DNA from: Adineta ricciae
Taxonomy: Eukaryota > Rotifera > Eurotatoria > Adinetida > Adinetidae
DNA length: 64,000 bases
NCBI GenBank assembly: GCA_905250025.1
Contig: CAJNOJ010000066.1
Location: forward strand, 372,001-436,000
Direction: 5' to 3'
The position numbers and the translations under genes are program-made. Position 1 is the stretch's first letter. Every line of letters starts with the position of its first letter. The notes under the pieces are model-generated. The model had not been told where the DNA came from. It ran no database searches and worked only from the letters and a program-made list of their open reading frames with translations. Of this stretch, positions 12,738-23,994 are shown one piece after another.

Positions 12738-15700
12738 GTTTGATCTGCAAAATAAAGATAACTCTTTTGTCTTCCGTTCGGGTTTAGGAAAACGACGAGA
12801 AGAGAAAGAACGATTGATGAATCAATCTGCTATCATCAATGACAAGCAATCGATTGATTACTCATGTCGAATTTGCCATCTACTAGATATTGAGGCGTTG
12901 ATAAACGTCAAAACAAGTCGGAAAATAGTCGTGAAATGAAGTTCTCTTCTCTCTAAATATAGCTAATTCGTCATGTTTTTCTTCTTTTTATTATCTTATC
13001 GCTGGAATAAACAATCGTTGATGCATTATTCCAACACCGTTCGATATCATTTGTCTTGAATGCATCAATTACTGATCAATGACAATTAATCAGATGTTTA
13101 TACCAATAATAGTAAACCTACTTTTGATAATCATTAGCATTGTCAGTTCGATCGTATCATTAGTTGATGCACTTCAACTCGCTTTTCTTGGAAAAAAAAA
13201 GAAAGAAAACTAACAATTCACAGCCTATATGTCGTTTGATTGCACACACTTTGGTCGCCATAGTCATAAAACGCTTTTTTCTATGTATGCACCGTAACGA
13301 CGTCGTTCTTTCACACTCGTTACAACATCAAATGATAGAAACGAAGAGGGCAAATCTTGAAAAATCCTGTTTATTACTACATTCTCGCCGTTCAGCTTTG
13401 TCTACCAGGGTTATTATAGTACAATTGGGTAAAAAACATGCGCATAGACACTTGATTTCGATTCTCGATGTAGCGATTAAGTCGGTAGCATTCTATTCTA
13501 ATGAATACTCTTTCGCATTGTTATTTACTTAGGAATCAAACATTGATTAGTCGTTGCCCTTTACTTCTATATTCCAAATACAATAAATAATCTCACAATT
13601 TTTTAATGTACTGCTTGAGAAGTTTTCATGGAATATTTATTAACTAAAGATAGTTTAGATTTAATCAACTGTCATGTTTTATTATGTTCGATGACAGAGA
13701 AAAACTCAAGTAATTCTATCTGACAATGTCAGTTTGACAATTTGAATAACTAGGTGACTCAGTCATTGAGAACCTTGCGATGGTTAACATCAACCGCTTC
13801 TTCAATAACCTGTGCACAATAGAATGCTCGTAGACGAAATTATATAAAATAAATGTGTACGGCACGAATGATTACAGTCAAATTTGATACTTACGAATAG
13901 TAAGGAATACTAAGAAGTCTTTCATTGCAAAGAAATCGGAGAGTTTGTGTCGAGAAAATGATCTACAGAATTCTTCGATACACTCAGATGTATTCCTATG
14001 ATCGTTTGTGATCATCAATCTACTGACGAATTCTCTAATAAAATTAACTGAAAGCCTGTTTCTCTCCTTACAATCTAATGCAATAATCGAAGCAAATAAG
14101 TACGAAAGAATCTTCGAACAGATCCTCTAGGCTGTTTAGATTTCGTTAGTTTGAAAATTCACTTACGAGCTCATCTATTCGAAAGTAGGTCTCATTACAG
14201 ATCGTCCTCTATCGTTCGAGTAATCAGAAAACTCAACCATAAATGGAATCTCCAATCTCTTGTGATGTTCAGGCAGATTAAGATCTTAAATTCACTGTCT
14301 CTAGGTGTTCTTAAACTAGCAGACGAACTTATACTTAGTCTTATGTTATCACGTTTTCTAAAATAGTTTTCATAACAGATCGACATGTAAGATTACGTAA
14401 GCCAGATGACACCAGATACTTGATAATCGGGATCTCCTAATATAATGCCAATGAAACATCTATGTTATAAGATGTTTTTCTAACGTTTCTTCCTGATAAA
14501 TTGAACGTATTGTCTTTCGACGAAGTTCACTGGAACGATCAATTGTACTGTTTTGATTTCCAGACGGATAACTCTTGATCATTCTATCGTATTGCCTTAC
14601 ATTATCAAAAAAAGGGCGAAACGATCAAAATCAAAGAACACTTGAAAACTGGCAACACACATACAAACCTCGATATAAGGAAATGCGCTGGGTTCGCTAG
14701 AAACTGCAAACTAATACTCAGTTATAATCTCGACTAGAAACCTGACGAACGATTTGTTCGGTATTTTGAAACTTAATATATCGTCGTTCGAGTACACGTC
14801 GTCGCGTGTTGATTTTCTTCGTTGAAAAGAAATAACACAAGTCTTGATTAATAATTATAATAAGTCGATTTCAAGCTGTGTAATGTTTACAAAAATCAAT
14901 AAAAGTAAAACAAACATACCACACGATAATATTGTCTAGCAAAAATAATATCTATACACGTTGCTTTGATAATAATAATAATAATAATAATAATAATTAG
15001 TCACGGATAAATGAATGATAAAGGGATAGCAAAGTAAGCATTTATAAGACACATATCAGTAATGTTGATAAAGTAAATATCAAGTATATCGTCATTCTTC
15101 CTTCTTTTTTTTAATATTAAAGTGCTAGTGTTTCGAATGTTTTGACAACAAGACGGTGTTTTATTTCTTGCTACTGTGCAAGAACACGCGCGCGCACATG
15201 CAAGATAGATGCTTACTCGTCTTTTTCTTTCTTTACTAACTTGCTGTTGTTCCCCACTACTGTTGGTACTATTGCTTTTTCTCTTCTTCTTCTTTTGCGC
15301 AAGTTCTTCTTTTCGTTCTCTTTCTCCTTATACACTTCTGTATCTTGCCTCACGAATACGTTGCTACTAAACGAGACACACATACAAGTAACATCTCCGA
15401 GCCTCGATATAAACAGAACCCTGGATTTTATAAAGTATTTTCTGTTTGTTACTTGTATTTTTTCCTCTTTCTTTTTGCTCTCGTCTCATATCCTTTAAAT
15501 CATAAAAGAATAGAATAGAAAGAAGACGAAGAAGAAAAAAAAAAGACCAAGACAATGCATTTGTATCAGAACGATTTCGTTAATTCTCGCAGAGAATTGC
15601 TCATTGTTGATATTCCTGTTATGTTGTCATCTGTATAAATCTTAACAATCAAAGTCGAAATTTGAATAAGTTATCCTTTTTCTTCTGTTCTGATAATAAA

Positions 15701-17262
15701 TGACCTCGATTTATCGTGACGCTAGCCTTGAATTAGAACTAAACGTCTATAATTGGTCATCATTCCGATGATTTGAAGTGTTCATCGTTCGTCTGTTGTC
15801 GGCAATACATCACAAAAAGAAACCGAAGAAGATGAGAAAAAAATGACCTTCACAAGTAAAAAAACAACAATCATTTTCTCGTTGATACCTCGAAATCGAG
15901 GGTTCATTCCTTCACTCTTATGTTCTGTTTTTCCTAGACTCGTCGATTCTGACAGATATATAGACAAAGAACAACACTATATATTGTGTCATGCTTGGAA
16001 GGACCTCCAGAAAAAAAAGACAAGAGAAAAAACACAGATTCCAATTACCCGCATGTTCGTCATTTGCTTCCTTTGTCACTTGTCGTCGTTGTCAAGGTCA
16101 TACGACTATTCTCATTGAGAATAATCGAAGACAATAGATTTGAACAACAACAATAATACCATCATCATCTCTGATTGACTCGACATCTACTGCTAGACAA
16201 TGTTTTCCTTAGTTGGTTTCGGTTTTCATCGATATATTGTATCTCAGTAATAGAGTCATATGCACCTAACCAAGGCTATATTCGTTAGGGTAAGATTGAT
16301 ATGAAGATAACTTAAGGACGTCTATTTCGACAAGATTTGCACTAAGAATTTCACTTGAATGGTATTACACTTGAGTGTTACCTGTTAATATGCATACTTA
16401 AACATGAATAGAAGTATGCAAGTCATGAAAAGTAAGTAATAGAACTAATATCTTCGTGAGGTTACTACATTTAACTTAAATAATGATCTTAGATGTAAGA
16501 AAGAGTATCTAGGTGCATTTTTTTTTCAGAAGAATAGAGCATAGATGGAAAAATAGACTGATTAATTACCTTCGAATACACAATACATGTACTTGAGAAC
16601 GGAACTTGTGTGTTTGTTTTTGGCTCTTATAGTTTATATCTTGGGAATTCCACGCCTGCTCAGATTTTATTAGTATTGATAAAAAGAAACAGTACTCGAA
16701 TCATATTAGATCAAATACATGGAAGAAAACAGGCGTAAGAATTGATCTCTTAGCAAAACAATCTTTGTACTCGATAAGGTCGGTTTCAGATTGTTGATAC
16801 TTACATTATTTTGCGGTTCGATGACAATCTTTTCATAGATTATGAGAGTTAAAACTTAAACTAATGAATAATAATAGATGTTCTCATCATCTCTGTTTTA
16901 AATGTAAAAATTCTACGAAGAGAGAATATCTTTCCTTTTTTTTTCAAGAGCAGTAAGAGAGAAAACGCACTGAACTGGTTCTTTTCAAATCTTCATACCT
17001 TTCATTCTCAAACTTTTTCCTAAAGTCAGTGTGATGATATTGTAATGAAATCAGATGAGATGCTATAAAGCGTGCGGAAGAAACAGTTTATTTTTATCAT
17101 AGAAATGAATATATAATCATTGAATGAGAAATGAAAACGGTGAGAATGACAATGGAATGTACACGAAGAAGTTAGCCAGTAGAGAGAGAGAGAAAAAAAC
17201 AAGTTTATGTAAAGAAAGAGAATATATGAAAAAGAAAAACAAATATCGAGATTCATCTCAAA
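12738..17262. other. 4.5 kb gene-poor intergenic region
   Basis: Between the SHOC2 start and the stop of the P-type ATPase-like gene, both on the minus strand. The longest open frame is 122 codons (13164-13532, plus). It has no recognisable domain, no flanking splice pattern and a composition like its surroundings, so it is not called. A trinucleotide (AAT)n tract lies at 14969-14996. The right end should hold the ATPase 3' UTR (a minus-strand AATAAA near 17086) and the left end SHOC2 upstream sequence. No RNA gene or mobile element recognised. Confidence 0.6.
14969..14996. repeat. (AAT)n microsatellite
   Basis: About nine ATA/AAT trinucleotide units in an otherwise unannotated intergenic stretch. 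Confidence 0.9.
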
Positions 17263-20200
17263 TCAATGATTCGTCTCTTTTGCCACCCAACCTTCCGGAT
17301 GTTTTCGAATGAATAATTTACGTATTTCATCATAGCCAAAAATCATCAATGCAAATGGAATAGGACATAAAAGCCACAAAGGTCTAGAAAAATCGGCAAT
17401 TCACATTGATGAAGCAAACAATTTTGCAAAATCTTACTGTAATCGTTCGAGGAAAATAGCGCGATTAAGTCCTGGAATGTAAATCAATAAAACAGCTACC
17501 ACGGGCATTAATATTAAACATAGATTGACAAACATATTACTAAACAATCAAGACGATGAAAAGAAGTGTCGCTTAAAAAAGAATAGCCTACGTTCGTAAA
17601 CCTTGTTGAAATAATGATAAACGACGCGTTTTACACACGAGTAAATTAGCCATTTGTACAATGACGATAGCTGCTAAAAATGCTGCGTAGCCCATATATT
17701 CGAGAATTTTTCTTTGTCGATATGTCTAAACAACAAAACAACGAGACTCGTATACGAACTTAACGTCTTTTCACGTACCCATTCTTGACCGTAAGAATCT
17801 TCTAGATCATTGACAGCAGCGGCATCCCATGCTTTTCGAATACCGACTAAACGCGATGGCCAAAAGCCATTTTCGGCCATGACAACAACCCATGTGAAAA
17901 ATCCAGCTGTAATTTGAATTAAACCAATTTGTCCCCAACAGAGCGATAGAAGTCTGAGAACAGTCGATGAATGATGAGAACCAATAGTTCAAATCTAGGC
18001 TTACCTTCGGTTCACTAATCGATCTCGAAATTTATCAATTGGTCCCTTTGTCATTATATCTGATTCTGGTCTTTCATAAGCTAAAGAGATCGTCGGTAAT
18101 AACTGTGTAATTAAATCCACAAGCAATAAAGTAATTGGACCAAGTGTTAGAGGTATTTGAAATATAATAAACATTAAAAATGGTAAAAGTTGCGTGGCGT
18201 TCACAACAAGACAATAAGCTAAGCATTTCTTGATATTTTCCCAGAGATAGCGACCTTCTTCAATAGCACCGACTAGTGTATTCAAATCGTTATCAAGTAA
18301 AACAAGATCGGTTTCTTGACGTGAGGCTTCACTACTACGATTTAGCATTGCCACACTCACATCAGCTTTTCGGATCGCACCACGATCATCCGATGATTGG
18401 CAAAAACATGTCACCACGGCTTTGCCTAATTGAGCGCATTCGACTATTTTTTGTTTTTGTCGAAGTGTTGTACGAGCAAAAGCAACTTCAGGAGCATTGA
18501 TGATGGTATCGGCCAAGTCGAGTTGCGATATATTATGTAAATCACGGCCGTGAATAACAACGGCTGTTGCTTGTCTGTGAAACAGAAATTCATTTTCGAT
18601 CTGTCTCTTCCGTATCATTGTTCAGCTTACCTTGGCCCAACACGATCAACTGGAACACCAAGTCGAATAGCAACATCTTCGACTGTTTCTGATTCAGGCG
18701 AAAAGATTGTCAAACGTCTAGCCAGTGCACATGTTGTGACAGGATGATCACCAGATACCAAGATAACCTATAACAAAAAAACATTTTCATTAATCTTATC
18801 GAATGCGCAAACCTCAACTTTACTTTCACTCCAGCCAGTCGGCATTTTTCAATTGCTGTAACAGCATTCTCCTGAATCGGATCACTAAATGACATAAGGC
18901 CAAGAAAGCGCCAATTTTCTTGTGGACCATCATCGCGATGATATTGTCGTTCAGCGAAACCTTGAATTAATTACTGAATTAATATGAAAACATATGAAAA
19001 TAGTTTACCAAGTACAGTATCGCCCAATGAACCCATCTGGATGAGACTTTCGTTGAACATTCGCTCCAGGGCGAGATTACCATCAGTTGGTTCTTCCTCG
19101 TCATCGATGATAACCGACGAACATCGATGAAAAACACGTTCCGGCGCACCCATCATACAATCAAGAAACATTCCTTCCATGTTAGGTTCGTTATTCACAT
19201 GAAACGATTCCTAAAAAGAGAAAATAAACTTTCAGTTATGAAAAGACTCTTTTGTCAAACAACAAACAATTCGTTTGTTTTCCGGTGTAAAATGATGAAC
19301 ATCTCGTCGAGGATACAGATGACGAATTGCTGCAATGTCCAATTCAGCATATTCCGCATATTTTATTATTGCTATTTCACGTGCATCACCATCCCTACAA
19401 CGAAATAATTCTCCTTAGAACACAGAGAAAAAGAAGAGAATCATCGTTTAACAAACCATTCTCCTAGTGGTATCTGTCGACCCGATTGATGCTGATCGGT
19501 GAAATACTCCGCCCGACTGCATAGAACTGCTGTGCGCATTAATTGTTGCCATCCTGGCATTTGCATACACTCTTGTATAACTATAAGCAGAAAAAAAAAA
19601 CAATTTTGACTCAAACTTCTTCTTCCTCCTTCTTCTATTCACCATTGGGATCTTCCGATGGAGCACCCGAAATAATACGCTCTTGATTTGCTGGTATCCA
19701 TATTTGGCTGGCGGACATTTGATTCGTCGTTAAAACTGATTTGTCAACGAATAAGATTGTTGTACAAGCCAAATCGTACAAAGCATCGATAACTTTGACA
19801 AGACAATTTCGAGTAGCCATATGTTGTGCTGTACGTGTCAAACATAACTACAATCGAAAAGAAAATTCAATTTCGCCTTGACAGGTTACTCTTCGATTGA
19901 TTACATGAATTATAGCTGGTAGAATTTCAGGTATGCAGGCGATGTACACTGAAATCATGATTTGAATTGCGTACAGCCAATAATAACCAGTTGAATAGAG
20001 AATGATGAAAAAGATCACTCCCAACACTAGACCAGCAACTGTCAGGAATAGAAACATGGAACGAATAGTTCGTGCATAGATAGTTCTTTTCGGATCAAAA
20101 CCTAAATAATCAATGAATATTTCATCAGGATGTTGTAACTTTAAATTTCATCCTACTTTCAGTAATATTCGACATTTTACCCAAGAGGGTATGTTCAGCT

Positions 20201-23200
20201 GTTTTGACAACAATACCGATTGCTGATCCATGAGTTATCTGAAAGAAAGATATTCAATAATAGAATTCTCTGTCGAAGAATCATTTACACTTGTTCCACT
20301 CAGAAGTAAGTTGTTGGTTTCCAATGGATTTGTATTTGTATAGTCCGATGATCGAGGTACCGGATCCGAGTCTTTTGTAATAATCGAATTATCCACAAGA
20401 AGAGCAGATGTATGAATGATTCGAATGTCAGCAGCAACACGATCTCCACCACGGACATGTATGATATCACCACGGACGAGATCTTCCGAATTGATACGTT
20501 GCCATTCGCCTTCACGTTTAACATCAACTTGCTAAAACAAATAAAAATAGAAGTAAATATGAAAAAGAATCCCAAAACAACAACAAAAAAATAACGAAAA
20601 AAAAGAAGAAAAACATATTCATGGATTTATTTCGCGTATATTCTCTCTGAAATTTCTATTGTCTTTTCTCTGAAAGTCATTTATTAATATGTGTAAAACT
20701 AAACAAAACGAGACGATGATGACGACTCTAATAAGTGCTCAACATTTTCTGTTTAATCCATGTTAAATATGGCACCGTACGAACGTAGACACCAGGAAAT
20801 CCACGTTTAGAACAACCATAACCATACGAGGTTATACCACCTATAGACCATTCACCATTTTCCTGATGCATCAATGGTCCCCCACTATCACCAGCACTAA
20901 AACCAAAATTCACCAATGCATCGATAAGCAAACAAAACTCATCGTAAGCAGATTTCATACCATGTATCTTTGGACCAATCCAAAGCGGCAGCACACAATT
21001 GTTTTCCCGTATCGTAATGAACATCCATGTACACACGACAATTCGTTGCTGGTAGAATGTTTACATTGGCTTGTCTTAGTACATTGGAATGAACACGTGA
21101 CGTCTCCGCCACTGTACCCCAACCAGCTACAGTTACTTGTGTGCCCGGTGCCACATTAGCCGATGGCAAACATATCGGTGATTTATGTTCAGTCGTGACA
21201 ACAGGTCGATCAAGTCGAATGATAGCAATATCGTTTTCGAATGTACTAGCAATGAATCGTTCATGAACAAAGATGCGCCGTGCTGCATAAAGTTCCTCTG
21301 GACGAGTTGAACGGATGTCATGAATACCGATGCGTAGGATAAAAAAGGACTCTAATGTCGGATTGGTCGATGTAAATGGAACGTAACGATCATCAATCTT
21401 CTGCTCAAGACAATGAGCAGCAGTGAGAACGTGTGATGGTTCAATCAATGTTCCACCACAGATATGTGTGCGATTTTGCCATAAGCCCGATGGACCACGA
21501 TATCTCACACCGATTGATACGAGCCAAGGCCACCCATTCGGACGTGCCTCAACGCCGTTGATAATTCTTGAAAGTATCGAATGAAACAGATTAGTAAAGT
21601 AGCCTGTACGAGTATTTGAATGAAATGATGTCGAACGTGCTGCTCTACCACATGTAGTTTGAACAAATCGTGAATGGTTGTCTACGGACGTTGTTGTATG
21701 TGTAGCATTTCCAATGAACATATCACGTATTTGATTTTTCACTACGTGTGATGGTGTCGGTTGAACTGATGCGGGCGGTGGAGGTGGAGGTGGAGGTGGA
21801 GGCGCATGTACTGATGATGTTAGTGTTGTTAGAGTAGGGCAACAATATCGCACACTGTAATCATCGCACATCTTGCGTTGATATTTCGGATCATAACTAT
21901 TTAAACAGAAAACATCGTTTGAACGTAATAAAATCATATCGAGTGTTTGATTCATATCAACACCAGCTTGATTTACCGCTGACACACCACGAGGTTCAGC
22001 ACAAACAATTGCTGGATGTCGACTTCGAATAGCAGCATGCAGTTCATATTCACCTTTGATGGATGGAGTATGAAAATTAAACCACGGTGTCCACGACCAC
22101 GAGTCTTTCGGCTCACATGGCATTTCTTGTCCAGTAATTGCAGTTAAATAGATCATTAAATAAGCGAATACCATAGGTAACATCGTTATCATCGTCATTA
22201 TGTAACAATTTGCTCGAACTCTTTTTTTTTATTCAATAACGATTAGAAGAGTAATAAACATCAAGTCGAGACTTATTGGATTAAAAAAAACTGACGCGCG
22301 TACGTATGAAATATACAATAATAATATGTCAGAATATCGAAAAATGTCATCATTGTGTTGTGTATGTGTCTGTCGATTTTTGAAGGCTCATCTTCATCAT
22401 TCACAATCTTATATTATGATGTGATGTGATGTTTAAGAGAAGGACGAACATGAATACACACCTTTCGTTTTTCTTCTTCATCTTCTCTTAAACACACTTT
22501 CGTCCTCTGACGATAATCGGAGGGCTTCCGTTTCGTTACATGTCTACTGATCTTTTTCTGTGTCTTATTTATGTACACGAAATAACTCAAATGAGATTTT
22601 TCTTCTCTCGCGTCATCTTACTTGTTTGATTTGATATCGTAAATATTGTAATTTGTTGGCACTGATATGATTAACAGCAAATGTGAATACACTTGGTAAG
22701 AGTATGAAGATAATCAAAACGATGAGCATGTAAAGCTAAAACATAGAGCACGAAACGAACTTTATCGAAAGATAAGATTTTTTTTCTCCCATTACATTTT
22801 CATAAGTTATTTCTTGTCGGGTGTTCAATTGTATAGCAAAAGCAACAAAACATAGAATAGCCAATAGAGATAAGATGGCAACGAAAAAAATGTAGGGTTG
22901 GAGCCAAAAACGTTCGCATGATTTGGAAATACTGACATGTGGTGGTTCGATATGATTTCGACCTTCGTCAATTAAACGTTGTTTAGCTTGAATTTTTGTT
23001 AAGCCCTAAGAGAAATATCTATGAATCGATTGAAATTTCCAATGTAATAATGCGCTACCGTTCTCAAATCTGTGTCAAATCGATGTACAAGTTCTTCAAT
23101 GGAAATTTGATGTTCATCCTAAATAGAAAGAATTTCGAAAATGAATTTTTTTCCGACGAACGATGAATAAACTCACATAAACTAAATCGGCGTTAATATC

Positions 23201-23426
23201 ATTTAAATCAATTTCATTACCAACACGTCTTCGTTTGGTACGATGAGATGGTCGAGAGTGATCGCGACTAACTGCCGATCGATAGGACACAATTCGTGTC
23301 GAATCATTTCGATCGTCAATACCTCCGTTTGCATAACCACCGTTCTATAAAGAATGTCAAAGAAAAAAAAATACGATGATGAACTTTTCAAGGTTGTCCT
23401 TCTGATAAGCAACGATCTCTTACCAT
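17263..23426 (-). CDS. Na,K-ATPase alpha-like P-type ATPase, predicted catalytically dead
   Basis: About nineteen exons. The ATG at 23426 is followed immediately by a GT donor and joins NGGYANGG...; the stop is at 17263. It aligns along its whole length with the Na,K/H,K-ATPase alpha subunit: N-terminal [10 protein letters not shown] and [13 protein letters not shown]1-M2 (22600-22900), actuator domain, M3-M4, P- and N-domains, M5-M10, and the terminal [17 protein letters not shown]...KETNH. Catalytic motifs are degraded: TGES reads TKDS (20367-20378); DKTGT reads DKSVL with one residue missing just after (19731-19745); TGDGVND reads FCQSSDD (about 18383-18403); KGAPE reads MGAPE; DPPR reads DPIQ; PEGLL reads PEILP. 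Ion-site acids in M5 and M6 equivalent to E779 and D808 are Gln. The frame is intact throughout, so this looks like a maintained pseudoenzyme. Intron 5 (about 20536-22614) contains a complete protease gene. Confidence 0.9.
20728..22198 (-). CDS. secreted trypsin-like serine protease with N-terminal WxxW domain, nested in ATPase intron
   Basis: Two exons (22198-20961 and 20896-20728) give 468 residues. A signal peptide (residues 1-23) is followed by a cysteine-rich module, about residues 28-120. It has W34, W36 and W39 (SWTPWFNF) and ends DDYSVRYCC, resembling the mucin-type WxxW domain. A linker with a ten-proline run follows, then a trypsin domain. The activation cleavage site is R211/IING; the His is in TAAHC (H262), the Asp in ENDIAIIRL, and the Ser in GDSGGPL, split from upstream sequence by the 64-nt intron. 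Asp at the S1 position (DTCAGDSGGP) predicts cleavage after Lys/Arg. It ends [11 protein letters not shown] minus-strand AATAAA (20626-20631) sits about 100 nt after the stop and before the next ATPase exon, so it appears to be a free-standing gene. Substrate unknown. Confidence 0.9.
22199..22613 (-). other. upstream region of the nested protease, within ATPase intron
   Basis: About 415 nt between the protease ATG and the donor (GTAAGATG) of the upstream ATPase exon ending IKQ. It must contain the protease promoter, unless that gene is made from a processed ATPase transcript. It has an A-rich/T-rich stretch near 22222-22300 but no clear TATA box that I can assign. Confidence 0.4.
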
Positions 23427-23994
23427 TTTGAATTTTAACGTTAATTGAATAGTTTTTGCAAGCAATCGGGATTATTCATATAACCTTGAAAATGTCGCGT
23501 TCAAGCAAAGGACACGACTGTACATACACACACGCACATTCACTATGTCCACTGCTCTAACGTCGGTCAACACGTATACGAATGAATCATACCTGTCTGC
23601 ATGAGTTTCTCTCTTTCTTTCCTCTTTCTTTATATCGCTTCTACCTCTTGGATTTTTTCTTCTTCTGCACATTTCAACCCACTGTGTCGAGAAAGGACAT
23701 AAAAAAAACGGAACAGACGAAGGAAAATTTCATTCGACCAGTGTTACCATTGTCGACATTTTGCGTTCTTCATCAATTCATCGCTGACAGGGAGAAGAAG
23801 TATGTATAAAATGAGAAGAAAATGGCACAATATACGTTCTCTAGTGCTTCAACCCAGTTTATGACGGCCTTTTTTTGATAGACTTTCTCCTTGCGATAGA
23901 AAAAAGAGGAAAGAATCAATTTATTGACATAAGTTAAACTAATTAGAATTAAACAGGCACAAAATAGAATACAAGAAAGGAACATATATGCAAA
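23427..23994. other. intergenic
   Basis: Gap of about 570 nt between the ATPase-like start and the stop of the cholinesterase-like gene. It contains a pyrimidine-rich stretch at 23605-23665. It should serve as the promoter of the first and the 3' UTR of the second. Nothing else recognised. Confidence 0.55.

Noticed and set aside
13164..13532. 122-codon plus-strand open frame in the large gap
   Set aside because: No domain, signal peptide or splice context, and composition like neighbouring noncoding DNA; likely chance.
17263..23426. ATPase-like gene as an ordinary decaying pseudogene
   Set aside because: No frameshift or in-frame stop was met in the exons read, all donors and acceptors look usable, and membrane segments and the C terminus remain conserved; relaxed selection still needs a dN/dS test.
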